36,150 nucleotides of DNA from Rhodospirillales bacterium (lineage in GTDB: Bacteria; Pseudomonadota; Alphaproteobacteria; Acetobacterales; Acetobacteraceae): the NCBI GenBank assembly GCA_028869995.1, contig JAGWQN010000089.1, positions 1 through 36,150 on the forward strand, read 5' to 3'. Below, in pieces: positions 1 through 8,682 of the stretch (position 1 is its first letter; each line of letters opens with the position of its first letter). The position numbers and the translations under genes are program-made. A model generated the notes under the pieces. The model saw nothing but the letters and a program-made list of their open reading frames with translations. It did not search any database and had not been told where the DNA came from.

Positions 1-1
1 C

Positions 2-334
2 GGCATCGTCGTCGCCTGCCAGACCGATCGCAGCCAGCACCGCAACCGCGCGACCGCGATGGAGATGCTGCGTGCGCGCCTCTACGAGCAGGAACTGCAG
101 AAGCGCGAGGCCGCGGCCAACGCCGTCGAGGCGGCCAAGACCGATATCGGCTGGGGCCACCAGATCCGCAGCTACGTGCTCTCGCCCTATCAGCTGGTGA
201 AGGACCTGCGCACCAACGTCGAGAAGGGCAACCCGCAGGCGGTGCTCGACGGCGATCTCGACGACTTCATGGCCGCCTCGCTCGCCGCGCGCGTCGGCGC
301 GACGCGCAGCGAGGCCAGCGCGATGGCGCATTAG
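2..334 (+). CDS. prfB: Peptide chain release factor 2, C-terminal part (5' truncated by window edge)
   Basis: The reading frame is open from the first bases and ends with TAG at 334, so this is the 3' end of a gene that starts outside the window. About 110 residues are visible. They begin with the release-factor stretch [15 protein letters not shown] that follows the GGQ domain, and continue with [13 protein letters not shown] and a VKDLRT segment. The IRSYVL...DLRT tail is characteristic of RF2 rather than RF1. RF2 releases the completed peptide from the ribosome at UGA and UAA. The GGQ loop, the tripeptide anticodon and any programmed frameshift site lie upstream and cannot be judged. The neighbouring RND pump gene is convergent, only 22 bases away. 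Confidence 0.93.
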   Translation, partial: GIVVACQTDRSQHRNRATAMEMLRARLYEQELQKREAAANAVEAAKTDIGWGHQIRSYVLSPYQLVKDLRTNVEKGNPQAVLDGDLDDFMAASLAARVGATRSEASAMAH

Positions 335-356
335 CGAAAGCCGCGGCGCCGGCGCT

Positions 357-3300
357 TCAGTCGGCGACCTCGATCTCGTCGCTCATCTTGCCCGCGAGTG
401 TCGGCAGCCGGCGGCTCCGCCGCGGCGCCAGCCAGCGCTGGAATCGTTCCAGGTAGAGATAGATCACCGGCGTCGTGTAGAGCGTGAGCATCTGGCTCAG
501 GATCAGCCCGCCGACCATGGCGTAGCCGAGCGGGCGGCGCAGCTCCGAGCCGGCGCCCTGGTTGAGCATCAGCGGCAGGCCGGAGAAGATCGCGGCCATC
601 GTCGTCATCATGATCGGCCGGAAGCGCAGCTGGCAGGCCTGGAAGATCGCCTCCTGCGGCGTCAGGCCGTCGCGCCGCTCCGCGGTGACGGCGAAATCCA
701 CCATCATGATGCCGTTCTTCTTGACGATGCCGATCAGCAGGATCACGCCGATCAGTGCGATCACGGAAAGATCCGTATGCACCAGCATCAGCATGAGCAG
801 CGCGCCCACGCCCGCGGAGGGCAGCGTCGAGAGAATGGTGAGCGGCAGGATGTAGCTCTCGTAGAGGATGCCGAGGATGACGTAGACGGCGATCAGCGCG
901 GCGGCGATCAGGTAGGGCTGGGTCGCGAGTGACGACTGGAACGCCTGCGCCGTGCCCTGGAAGCTGCCCTGCAGCGTGATCGGCGCCTGCATGTCGAGCA
1001 TCGCCTTCTGCACCGCCGCCACCGCCTGGCCGAGAGCGGCGTTGGCGGCGAGGTTGAAGGAGATCGTCACCGCCGGAAACTGGCTCTGGTGGCTGATCGA
1101 GAGCGGTGCGGTGCCGGTGCGGTTCTCCGTCACCACCGCCGAGAGCGGGACCAGCTGCCCGTTGGTGCCGTGCAGATAGAGATGCGACAGCGTCGAGGGC
1201 GTGTTCTGCAGGCTCGGCAGCACCTCGAGGATGAGATGGTAGGAGTTCACCTGCGTGAAGTACTGGGTGATCTGGTTCTGCCCGAACGCGTCGTAGAGCG
1301 TGTTGTCGATCTCGATCGGGCTGACGCCGTAGCGCGCCGCGGCGTCGCGGTTGATGGTCAGGTCGAGGGTGGTGCCGCCGGTCTGCTGGTCGCTGGCGAC
1401 GTCGCGCAGCTGCGGCAGCTGGCGCAGCCGCGCCAGCACCTTCGGCGCCCAGGCGTAGAGCTCGTGCGCGTTGGCATCCTGGAGCGTGTACTGGTATTCG
1501 GTCTTGGCCAGCCGTCCGCCGACGCGGATGTCCTGCGCCGCATTGAGGAACAGCTGCGCGCCCACCACCTTGGCGAGCTTGGGCCGCAGCCGCGCGATGA
1601 TCTGCTGCGCCGTCGCGTGCCGCTGGCTGAACGGCTTGAGCCCGATGAAGAAGCGGCCGTCATTCTCGGTCTGCCCGCCGACGCCGGCGCCGATGGTCGT
1701 CGAGTAGTTGGCGACGTCCGGATCGCTCATGATGACGCGCCCGAGCTCGAGCGTCAGCTTCTGCATCTGCTTGAAGGAGACGTCCTGCGCCCCCTCCGAG
1801 ACGCCGATGATCAGCCCGTTATCCTGCTCGGGGAAGAACCCCTTGGGAATCACGACGTAGAGATAGGCGGTCAGGGCGAGCGTGACGAAGAACACCAAAA
1901 GCGTGACTTGCCGGAAGCGCAGCGCGATCGCGAGCGTGCGCCGGTAGAACTCCAGCATGGCGGTGAAGAAACGCTCGATCACCCGGTAGAGCAGCCCGTG
2001 CTGGCCGCGCTCGGGGGCGAGGAAGCGCGAGCACATCATCGGCGTCAGCGTCAGCGATACCATGGCCGAGACGACAACCGCGATCGAGACCGTGATCGAG
2101 AACTCGCGGAACAGCCGCCCGACGATGCCGCCCATCAGCAGCAGCGGGATGAACACCGCGATCAGCGAAGCGGAGATCGAAACGATGGTGAAGCCGATCT
2201 CGCCCGCGCCCTTGATCGCCGCCTCGAACGGACTCATCCCGTCCTCGATGTGGCGGTAGATGTTCTCCAGCATCACGATCGCGTCGTCGATGACGAAGCC
2301 GACGGCGATCGTGAGCGCCATCAGCGAGATGTTGTCGATGCTGAAATTAGCCAGGTACATCACCGCGAAGGTGCCGACCAGCGCCACCGGCAGCGTCACC
2401 GCGGGGATGATGGTGGCCCAGATGTTGCGCAGGAACAGGAAGATCACCATGACCACGAGGGACACGGAGAGCAGCAGCGTGAACTGCACGTCCGCGACCG
2501 AGGCGCGGATGGTCTGTGTGCGGTCGAGCAGGGTGGTGACGTGCACGCTCGGCGGAATCGCCGCGACCAGCCGCGGCAGCCTCGCCTTGATCGCGTCCAC
2601 CGTGTCGAGGATGTTCGCGCCCGGCTGCTTGAAGATCACGAGGATCACGCCGCGATGCCCGTTCTGATAGGCGGCGAGGTGGGTGTTCTCCGCCGCGTCC
2701 ACCGCGCGGCCGATGTCCTTCACCCGCACGGGTGAGCCGTTGCGATAGGCGATCACCAGGTTCTGGTATTGCGACGCCTTGGTGAGCTGGTCGTTGGCGT
2801 AGATGGTGAAGGTCCGCACGGCGCCGTCGAGCGTGCCCTTGGGGCTGTCGGTCGTGTTGCTCACCAGTCCGGCGCGCACGTCCTCGAGCGTGAGACCCAT
2901 CGCCGCGAGCTTGGCCGGATCGACCTGGATGCGCACCGCGCGCTTCTGCTGCCCGCCGACGAACATCTGCGCGACGCCGGGGATCTGCGAGAGCTGCTGC
3001 GCGAGGATGTTCTCGGCATAGTCGTCGACCTGGATCAGCGGCAGCACGTCGGACTGCACCGCGAGGATCATGATCGGGCTGTCGGAGGGGTTGACCTTGT
3101 AGTAGCGCGGCGGACTCGGCAGTGCCTTGGGCAGCTGGCCGCTGGCGGCGTTGATCGCCGACTGCACGTCGACCGCCGCGCCGTCGATGTTGCGGTTGAG
3201 GTCGAACTGCACTGTGACCTCGGTCTGCCCCAGCACCGAGACCGACGTCATCTGCGCCACCCCCGGGATCTGCGCGAGCTGCGTCTCCAGCGGCTGGGCC

Positions 3301-3488
3301 ACCGTCGCCGCCATCGTCTCGGGACTGGCGCCGGGGAAATTGGCGTAGACGTTGATGGTCGGGAAATCGACGCGCGGCAGCGGTGCAACCGGTAGCAGCG
3401 GATAGGCGGCGATGCCCACGAGCACGATCGCCGCCATGATCAACGAGGTGCCGATCGGGCGGCGGATGAACGGTGTCGAGATGCTCAT
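357..3488 (-). CDS. RND multidrug efflux pump, inner-membrane transporter (MdtB/MdtC/AcrB type)
   Basis: The protein has about 1043 residues, the normal length for a hydrophobe/amphiphile efflux RND protein, and starts MSISTPFIRRP. Helix-4 proton-relay aspartates are visible as D401-D402 in GFVIDDAIVM, and the helix-10 lysine in VKKNGIMMVDFA (K924, matching AcrB K940). Two repeats of six membrane helices plus large periplasmic loops are expected, and the porter-domain start PRVDFPTINV is seen. I chose ATG 3488 rather than an upstream in-frame start because it lies 7 bases after the stop of the membrane fusion protein gene and matches the family N-terminus. It should export drugs, detergents or similar molecules using proton-motive force. 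The closest look is to MdtB/MdtC/MuxB pumps, but only one RND subunit is present. Substrate unknown. Confidence 0.95.
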   Translation of the reverse strand: MSISTPFIRRPIGTSLIMAAIVLVGIAAYPLLPVAPLPRVDFPTINVYANFPGASPETMAATVAQPLETQLAQIPGVAQMTSVSVLGQTEVTVQFDLNRNIDGAAVDVQSAINAASGQLPKALPSPPRYYKVNPSDSPIMILAVQSDVLPLIQVDDYAENILAQQLSQIPGVAQMFVGGQQKRAVRIQVDPAKLAAMGLTLEDVRAGLVSNTTDSPKGTLDGAVRTFTIYANDQLTKASQYQNLVIAYRNGSPVRVKDIGRAVDAAENTHLAAYQNGHRGVILVIFKQPGANILDTVDAIKARLPRLVAAIPPSVHVTTLLDRTQTIRASVADVQFTLLLSVSLVVMVIFLFLRNIWATIIPAVTLPVALVGTFAVMYLANFSIDNISLMALTIAVGFVIDDAIVMLENIYRHIEDGMSPFEAAIKGAGEIGFTIVSISASLIAVFIPLLLMGGIVGRLFREFSITVSIAVVVSAMVSLTLTPMMCSRFLAPERGQHGLLYRVIERFFTAMLEFYRRTLAIALRFRQVTLLVFFVTLALTAYLYVVIPKGFFPEQDNGLIIGVSEGAQDVSFKQMQKLTLELGRVIMSDPDVANYSTTIGAGVGGQTENDGRFFIGLKPFSQRHATAQQIIARLRPKLAKVVGAQLFLNAAQDIRVGGRLAKTEYQYTLQDANAHELYAWAPKVLARLRQLPQLRDVASDQQTGGTTLDLTINRDAAARYGVSPIEIDNTLYDAFGQNQITQYFTQVNSYHLILEVLPSLQNTPSTLSHLYLHGTNGQLVPLSAVVTENRTGTAPLSISHQSQFPAVTISFNLAANAALGQAVAAVQKAMLDMQAPITLQGSFQGTAQAFQSSLATQPYLIAAALIAVYVILGILYESYILPLTILSTLPSAGVGALLMLMLVHTDLSVIALIGVILLIGIVKKNGIMMVDFAVTAERRDGLTPQEAIFQACQLRFRPIMMTTMAAIFSGLPLMLNQGAGSELRRPLGYAMVGGLILSQMLTLYTTPVIYLYLERFQRWLAPRRSRRLPTLAGKMSDEIEVAD

Positions 3489-3495
3489 CGCCGGG

Positions 3496-4602
3496 TCAGC
3501 TCCCCGCCTTCGCCATGACCACCGAGACACGGGTGCCCGCGGTCAGCCGCGACTGCCCGTTCACCACGACGCGGTCGCCCTTGGCCAGGCCCGAGAGGAT
3601 CTGCGCCACCTGCCCGTTGTCCTGCCCGACGCGGACCTTGACGACCTGCGCCGTGTCGTTGGCGGCGACGCGGAACACGAACAGTCCGTCCACGCCGCGC
3701 TCCACCGCCGCCGAGGGCACGCTCAGCGCCGCCGGCTCGGTGCGCACGACGAGCCGCGCCTGGACGAACTGCCCGGGCGTCAGCGCATTGTCGCTGTTGG
3801 CGAACTCGGCCTTGAGGCGGATCGTGCCGGTCGCGGGATCGATCGCGTTGTCCATCGTCATCAGGCCGCCGCGCGCCAGCAGGGTCCGGTCGTCGCTGGC
3901 ATAGGCATCGACCTCGGCGCGCGTCCCGGCGGCGGCGCTGCGGGCCATGGCCGCATGGATCGCCGGAATGTCCTGCTGCGGCAGCGCGAAGACCACGGCG
4001 ATCGGGTGGTCCTGGGCGATGGTGACGATGCCGTTGGCATCCGTCGTCTGCACCACGTTGCCCGGATCGACGATGCGCAGCCCGACGCGCCCGGGGATCG
4101 GTGCCGTGATCATGGTGTAGCCGAGGTTGATCCGCGCGGCGGCGACGGCCGCGTCATCGCCCTCGATCGCGGCGCGGGTCTGCGCCACCAGCGCCTGTTG
4201 CGTGTCGAGCTGCTGGCGGGAGGCGAAGTCGCGCTTGGCGAGCGAGGCGTAGCGGGCGAGGTCGCGGATCGCGTTCGCCAGCACCGCCTCGTCCTGCGCC
4301 TTCTTGGCCGTCGCCGCGTCGAGGGCCGCCTGGTAGGGGCGCGGATCGATCTCGGCGAGCTTGTCGCCGGGCTGCACTTCCTGGCCTTCCTTGAAGAACA
4401 CGCGCTCCAGCGTGCCGTTGACGCGGGTGCGCACCACCACGGATTGCCAGGCCTGGACGGTGCCGATGTTGGAGAGCTCGATCGCCAGCTTCCCCTGCGT
4501 GACCGTCGTCGCGGTGACCGGCACCACGCCCTGCGCCAGGGCGGCGATGGGGGAGGCGAGCAGGCAGCTCAGCGCCAGCGCAGCCGTCGAGACTCGTGCC
4601 AT
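3496..4602 (-). CDS. RND efflux membrane fusion protein (MdtA/AcrA type)
   Basis: This 368-residue periplasmic adaptor starts MARVSTAALAL, followed by a signal peptide ending near ALAQG. The order is that of the HlyD/AcrA family: a beta-barrel/lipoyl half-motif around VRTRVNGTLERV, a helical hairpin region rich in Ala/Gln (about 90-160), the second lipoyl half (ITAPIPGRVGL), and a C-terminal domain ending near the QSRLTAGTRVSV motif. ATG 4602 has GGAGGG nine bases upstream. Two further in-frame ATGs at 4611 and 4632 would place that ribosome-binding site too close or inside the gene. It is the first gene of a two-gene operon with the RND pump, 7 bases apart, and should link the pump to an outer-membrane channel encoded elsewhere, since no TolC/OprM-like gene is in the window. 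Confidence 0.93.
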   Translation of the reverse strand: MARVSTAALALSCLLASPIAALAQGVVPVTATTVTQGKLAIELSNIGTVQAWQSVVVRTRVNGTLERVFFKEGQEVQPGDKLAEIDPRPYQAALDAATAKKAQDEAVLANAIRDLARYASLAKRDFASRQQLDTQQALVAQTRAAIEGDDAAVAAARINLGYTMITAPIPGRVGLRIVDPGNVVQTTDANGIVTIAQDHPIAVVFALPQQDIPAIHAAMARSAAAGTRAEVDAYASDDRTLLARGGLMTMDNAIDPATGTIRLKAEFANSDNALTPGQFVQARLVVRTEPAALSVPSAAVERGVDGLFVFRVAANDTAQVVKVRVGQDNGQVAQILSGLAKGDRVVVNGQSRLTAGTRVSVVMAKAGS

Positions 4603-4791
4603 TCCTGCCATCCCTCCGGGCGCCGTGCCCACATCCTATCAATTTCATCGAAACGCCGTGGCCCGGCCAGCGCGATTTTAGGGCGGGCTGCCATGCCAAG
4701 CCATGCGCCGCGGCCGGCGCCGGCGGGTGCCGCTCTGGCGGCAGACAGCAACGGGTAAGCCTGCTATGAAGTCCCGTCGCGGAGACGCCGG

Positions 4792-5019
4792 ATGGCCTTT
4801 CGGATCGTGACGACGGACGACGTCCAGACCAGCGCGGACCGCCGGACCGCGGGCCTCGCGGCGGTCGCTGTGCTGCTGCTGCTCATTGTCGCCGGCGTGT
4901 GGGTGACGCGCGAACTGGTCGCCGCCGAGATGCTCGAAGCCTGCATCGCCTCCGGCAACCACCATTGCGAGGAACGCCTTCCCGCCCTGCGCCGGTTGCT
5001 GCCGGCCGACTGGAATTAG
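4792..5019 (+). CDS. Small single-pass membrane protein of unknown function
   Basis: A 75-residue product. ATG 4792 is preceded by GGAG seven bases upstream. Residues about 21-41 are a strong hydrophobic helix (GLAAVAVLLLLIVAGVWV), followed by a short hydrophilic tail with two cysteines spaced in ACIASGNHHC. The charge pattern (basic DRR just before the helix) predicts the N-terminus inside and the C-terminal tail in the periplasm. It lies divergent from the efflux operon and convergent with the decarboxylase beta-subunit gene, whose stop is 12 bases away. I recognise no family and assign no function. Codon usage matches its neighbours, which supports it as a real gene. Confidence 0.6.
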   Translation: MAFRIVTTDDVQTSADRRTAGLAAVAVLLLLIVAGVWVTRELVAAEMLEACIASGNHHCEERLPALRRLLPADWN

Positions 5020-5031
5020 TCGGGCCTGGAC

Positions 5032-5601
5032 CTATTCCGGCGCGATCCCGAGTGCTGCCCTGAAGCGCCGTGCGATCCACGCTCCGTCGCGCTGCGGCAG
5101 GAAGCGCTCCACCTCCTCGGGCGAGATCTCGACGACGGCGAACAAAGCCTCCTCGCGCAGCCGCGGGCGCAGCGCCGCCACCTCCGCCATGGTGCGCGCC
5201 CGCGCCGTGGCCGGCCAGCCGCAACCCGCCGCGACGGCGCAGAGATCGGTGCCAAGCCCGGTATGGCTGGTCTGGCCACCGGTCTCGCCAAAGCGCCGGT
5301 TGTCGAGCACCGCCATGGCGAGGTTGGTCGCGCCCGTCGCCGCGATGGTGGCCAGCGCGCCCATCCCCATCAGCGCCTCGCCGTCGCCCGTCACCACCAG
5401 CACCCGCCGCGACGGCTGCGCCAGCGCCAGGCCGAGCCCGATCATCGCCGCCCCGCCCATCGCGCCCCAGAGGTAGAGATTCTCCGCCCGGTCGCCTGCC
5501 GCGCCCAGATCATAGGTCGCCGAGCCCAGCCCCGCGACCACCAGCAGATCGCCGGCATCGCGCACCAGTTCCGCCATCACGGCGCGCCGATCGAGGCTCA
5601 T
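5032..5601 (-). CDS. ThDP-binding (beta) subunit of a split 2-oxoacid decarboxylase, sulfopyruvate/phosphonopyruvate decarboxylase type
   Basis: A 189-residue protein equal to only the ThDP pyrophosphate-binding domain. The Mg/ThDP motif is seen as VTGDGEALMGMGAL followed about 28 residues later by LDNRRFGETGGQ. This size and sequence match ComE-like beta subunits of sulfopyruvate decarboxylase and the C-terminal half of phosphonopyruvate decarboxylases. The gene overlaps the alpha-subunit gene by four bases (ATGA), so the two are translationally coupled and should form a heteromeric enzyme. Such enzymes decarboxylate a 3-substituted pyruvate to the aldehyde. No other coenzyme M, sulfonate or phosphonate genes are in the window, so the substrate is open. 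Confidence 0.8.
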   Translation of the reverse strand: MSLDRRAVMAELVRDAGDLLVVAGLGSATYDLGAAGDRAENLYLWGAMGGAAMIGLGLALAQPSRRVLVVTGDGEALMGMGALATIAATGATNLAMAVLDNRRFGETGGQTSHTGLGTDLCAVAAGCGWPATARARTMAEVAALRPRLREEALFAVVEISPEEVERFLPQRDGAWIARRFRAALGIAPE

Positions 5602-6221
5602 CGCCCGGCCTCGCGCCAGCCGCCCTCGACCCGCTCATGCGGCTTCTGCACGAACACCTTGGCGCCGATCAGCCGCTGCGACAGCAGCACCGCGACCGCG
5701 ACCGAGCTTCCGAACGCGAGATCCGCCGCCGCCCGCACCACCAGCCCCGCCTCCGCCGGATGGTCCGCCCGCCGCACCAGCACGCCCATCGCCCCGAGCA
5801 CCGCCTGCGTCGCCGTGCCCATCGGCACCTGCCACGGGTTGAACTCCCCCCACTCGCCGCGCATCGTCACCAGGGTGAGGAAGGGCATGCGCAGGTTGCC
5901 GGCGAGGCTCAGCATGTTGATCGTGTTGCCCACGCCCGAGGACTGCATCAGCAGCGCCGCGCGCTGCCCGCCGAGCCAGGCGCCGGCCGCGAGGGCCACG
6001 CCCTCCTCCTCGGTGGTCAGCACCACGGCGCGGATCGACGGATCGGCCTCGGCACGGCGGATCGCGATCGCATGCCCCGCATCCGGCACGTAGCCGATCT
6101 GCTGCACGCCGGCCTCTTTCAGCGCGTCGAAGACGTCGTTCTGCCATGCCGTCACGTTGCGTCCCTCCCGCGAGCCATGCTGCACGCACATCAAGGCCGC
6201 GTCCATGCCCGCTTGCCGCAT
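5598..6221 (-). CDS. Pyrimidine-domain (alpha) subunit of a split ThDP decarboxylase (ComD-like)
   Basis: About 207 residues forming a single ThDP PYR domain. The ThDP-activating glutamate lies in TTEEEGVALAAGAWL, and the following LMQSSGVGNTINML and VTMRGEWGEFNPWQ stretches are typical of sulfopyruvate/phosphonopyruvate decarboxylase alpha parts. I chose ATG 6221 because GGAGG sits five bases upstream. Longer versions would run into the divergent acyl-CoA dehydrogenase gene, and in-frame ATGs at 6206 and 6191 lack a site. It is the first gene of the pair with the beta subunit. Only 52 bases separate its start from that of the divergent acyl-CoA dehydrogenase, so the two operons probably share a control region. 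Exact substrate unknown. Confidence 0.78.
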   Translation of the reverse strand: MRQAGMDAALMCVQHGSREGRNVTAWQNDVFDALKEAGVQQIGYVPDAGHAIAIRRAEADPSIRAVVLTTEEEGVALAAGAWLGGQRAALLMQSSGVGNTINMLSLAGNLRMPFLTLVTMRGEWGEFNPWQVPMGTATQAVLGAMGVLVRRADHPAEAGLVVRAAADLAFGSSVAVAVLLSQRLIGAKVFVQKPHERVEGGWREAGR

Positions 6222-6273
6222 GGTCGCCTCCGACCTATCCCCAACGCCAGTTGAGCCCGCCACGGAGCCCCGC

Positions 6274-7437
6274 ATGGACCACGCCTCGCAGGAATCCCTC
6301 TCGCATCCGGAAATCCGCGCCGAGGTCGCCAAGCTCTGCGCCCGCTTCCCCGGGGACTATTGGCGCCGGCTCGACGCCGAGCGCGGCTACCCCACGGCCT
6401 TCGTGCAGGCGCTGACCGAATCCGGCTACCTCGCCGCGCTGATCCCCGAGGAATACGGCGGCGCCGGCCTGCCGCTTTCCGCCGCCTCCGCCATCCTCGA
6501 GACCATCCATGCCGAGGGCGCCAACGGGGCGGCCTGCCACGCGCAGATGTACATCATGGGCGCCATCCTGCGGCACGGCTCGCCCGAGCAGAAGCAGCGC
6601 TACCTGCCGGCGATCGCCGCGGGCACGCTGCGCCTGCAGGCTTTCGGCGTGACCGAGCCCAGTTCCGGTACCGACACGACCAGCCTGCGCACCACCGCCC
6701 GCCGCGACGGCGATCGCTACATCGTGAACGGCCAGAAGATCTGGACCAGCCGCGCCGAGCACTCGGACCTGATGCTGCTGCTTGCCCGCACCACGCCGCG
6801 CGACCAGGTTGCGCGCCGCACCGAGGGGCTCTCCACCTTCATCGTCGACATGCGCGCGGCCAGGGGGCTGACGATCCGCCCGATCCGCACCATGATGAAC
6901 CACAATTCCTGCGAGGTGTTCTTCGACAATCTCGAAGTGCCCGCGGAGAACCTGGTCGGCGCGGAGGGCAGCGGCTTTCGCATCATCCTCGACGGCATGA
7001 ACGCCGAGCGCCTGCTCATCGCCTCTGAATCGATCGGCGATGCCAAATGGTTCACCCGCAAATCGACCGACTACGCGAAGAGCCGGGTCGTGTTCGGGCG
7101 GCCGATCGGCCAGAACCAGGGCGTCGCCTTTCCCATCGCCCGCGCCTATGCGCAGGCCCGTGCCGCCGAGCTGCTGCTGCACGAGGGGCTGCGACGTTTC
7201 GAGGCCGGGATGAATTGCGGGGAGGAGGCGAACATGGCCAAGATGCTCGCCGCCGACGCCGCCTGGGCCGCCGCCGAGGCCTGCGTGCAGACGCATGGCG
7301 GCTTCGGCTTCGCCGAGGAATACGACGTGGAGCGGAAATTCCGCGAGGCACGCCTCTACCAGGTGGCGCCGATCAGCACCAACCTCGTCCTCTCCTACAT
7401 CGCCGAGCACGTCCTCGGCCTGCCACGCAGCTACTGA
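6274..7437 (+). CDS. Acyl-CoA dehydrogenase with relocated catalytic glutamate
   Basis: A 387-residue flavoenzyme of normal family length, starting MDHASQESL with GGAG about eight bases before ATG 6274. The FAD/substrate signature GVTEPSSGTDT and GQKIWTSRAEHSD are present, and the C-terminal arginine/glycine region reads QTHGGFGFAEEYDVER. At the place where medium- and short-chain enzymes carry the catalytic Glu (YEG), this protein has Q363 in LYQVAP. A glutamate (E245) occurs in MNAERLLIA, the position used as base by isovaleryl-CoA and long-chain acyl-CoA dehydrogenases. It should therefore still oxidise an acyl-CoA to the 2-enoyl-CoA, perhaps a branched or unusual one. It is followed one base later by a CoA-transferase gene, which may supply its substrate. 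Confidence 0.93.
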   Translation: MDHASQESLSHPEIRAEVAKLCARFPGDYWRRLDAERGYPTAFVQALTESGYLAALIPEEYGGAGLPLSAASAILETIHAEGANGAACHAQMYIMGAILRHGSPEQKQRYLPAIAAGTLRLQAFGVTEPSSGTDTTSLRTTARRDGDRYIVNGQKIWTSRAEHSDLMLLLARTTPRDQVARRTEGLSTFIVDMRAARGLTIRPIRTMMNHNSCEVFFDNLEVPAENLVGAEGSGFRIILDGMNAERLLIASESIGDAKWFTRKSTDYAKSRVVFGRPIGQNQGVAFPIARAYAQARAAELLLHEGLRRFEAGMNCGEEANMAKMLAADAAWAAAEACVQTHGGFGFAEEYDVERKFREARLYQVAPISTNLVLSYIAEHVLGLPRSY

Positions 7438-7438
7438 G

Positions 7439-8599
7439 ATGCCCGCGTTGGACCGACCCGCGTTGGACCAACCCGCGTTGGACCGACCGCTCGAAGGCCT
7501 GCTGGTGCTCTCCCTCGAACAGGCCGTGGCGGCCCCTTACTGCTCCTCGCGGCTGGCCGACGCCGGCGCGCGCGTGATCAAGATCGAGCGCGCGGAGGGC
7601 GATTTCGCCCGCGGCTACGACCGGGCGGCCAAGGGGCTCGCCACCTATTTCGTGTGGCTCAACCGGGGCAAGCAGAGCCTCGTCTGCGACCTCAAAAACG
7701 CCGACGACGCGGCCCTGCTGCACCGCATCCTCGCGCGTGCGGACGTCTTCATCCAGAACCTCGCCCCGGGGGCTGCGGAGCGCGCCGGCTTCGGCTCGGC
7801 GATGTTACGCGAACGTCACGAGAAGCTGGTGACCGTCGACATTTCCGGCTACGGCGACGCCGGCGACTACGCCGGCATGAAGGCCTACGACCTGCTGGTG
7901 CAGGCGGAATCGGGCCTTGCCAGCATCACCGGCCATCCCGCGGGACCGGGGCGCGTCGGCGTCTCCGCCTGCGATATCGCCTGCGGCATGGCGGCGCATG
8001 CCGGCGTGCTCGAGGCGCTGATCGCGCGCGGGCGCACGGGCAAGGGCAGGGGCCTCGCCGTCTCGCTGTTCGACGGCATGGCGGACTGGATGACGGTGCC
8101 GCTGCTCTACTGGGAAGGCACCGGCAGGGCGCCGCCGCGCATGGGCCTCGCCCATCCTTCCGTCTGCCCCTACGGCGCCTTCGCGACCCGCGAGGGCCTG
8201 GTGCTGATCTCGATCCAGAACGAGCGGGAATGGGCCGATTTCTGCACCAAATTCCTGGAAGAGCCGGATTTGCCGAAGCAGCCGGCCTTCGCCACCAACG
8301 TCGCGCGCGTCGCCAACCGCGCCATGGTCGACGCCCACGTCGCCGCCGCCTTCGCCAGGCTCACCCGCGCCGAGGCCGCCGCCCGGCTGCGCGCCGCCAA
8401 CACGGCCTACGGTTTCGTCAACGAGGTCGCGGATTTCGCCCGCCATCCTGCGCTCCGCCGCCAGCCGGTCGAGACCGAGGCCGGGACGGTCGACCTGGTC
8501 GCCCCACCCGTCGTCTGGCGGGACGGCCCGCGCGCGCTGGGCCCGGTTCCCGCGATCGGCGAGCACAGCGCCGTCATCCGCGCCGAGTTCGCGGCCTGA
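7439..8599 (+). CDS. CaiB/BaiF family (type III) CoA-transferase
   Basis: A 386-residue protein whose ATG lies one base after the stop of the acyl-CoA dehydrogenase (TGAGATG), so the two genes are surely co-transcribed. Family marks are the N-terminal LVLSLEQAVAAPYCSSRLADAGARV block, the KIERAEGDFAR turn, the LNRGKQSLVCDLK segment, and the catalytic-aspartate region KAYDLLVQAESGL (D151 is the expected nucleophile). These enzymes move CoA between carboxylic acids with a covalent aspartyl-CoA intermediate. The first 16 residues are a threefold PALDR/Q repeat that is not part of the fold and comes from a 15-bp tandem duplication. The true start could lie after it, but no better start codon with a ribosome site is evident. 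Acid substrate unknown. Confidence 0.92.
   Translation: MPALDRPALDQPALDRPLEGLLVLSLEQAVAAPYCSSRLADAGARVIKIERAEGDFARGYDRAAKGLATYFVWLNRGKQSLVCDLKNADDAALLHRILARADVFIQNLAPGAAERAGFGSAMLRERHEKLVTVDISGYGDAGDYAGMKAYDLLVQAESGLASITGHPAGPGRVGVSACDIACGMAAHAGVLEALIARGRTGKGRGLAVSLFDGMADWMTVPLLYWEGTGRAPPRMGLAHPSVCPYGAFATREGLVLISIQNEREWADFCTKFLEEPDLPKQPAFATNVARVANRAMVDAHVAAAFARLTRAEAAARLRAANTAYGFVNEVADFARHPALRRQPVETEAGTVDLVAPPVVWRDGPRALGPVPAIGEHSAVIRAEFAA
7442..7486 (+). repeat. Three tandem copies of a 15-bp unit inside the CoA-transferase N-terminus
   Basis: The unit cccgcgttggaccga is repeated three times head to tail, with a single base change (g to a) in the middle copy. It is in frame and encodes PALDR-PALDQ-PALDR. 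Fifteen-base units keep the frame, so copy number could change without breaking the gene. Confidence 0.95.
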
Positions 8600-8682
8600 G
8601 CCCGGCGATTGACGATGTTTAAGCCGCACGCAAGCCACAGCGCCGCCGCCACTCCTATGCTGGCCGCGTGGACGACGTGGCG

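Noticed and set aside
1089..2735. A long plus-strand open frame (548 codons) opposite the RND pump
   Set aside because: Antisense shadow of a well-conserved pump. Composition is rich in Arg/Asp/His and has no family motif.
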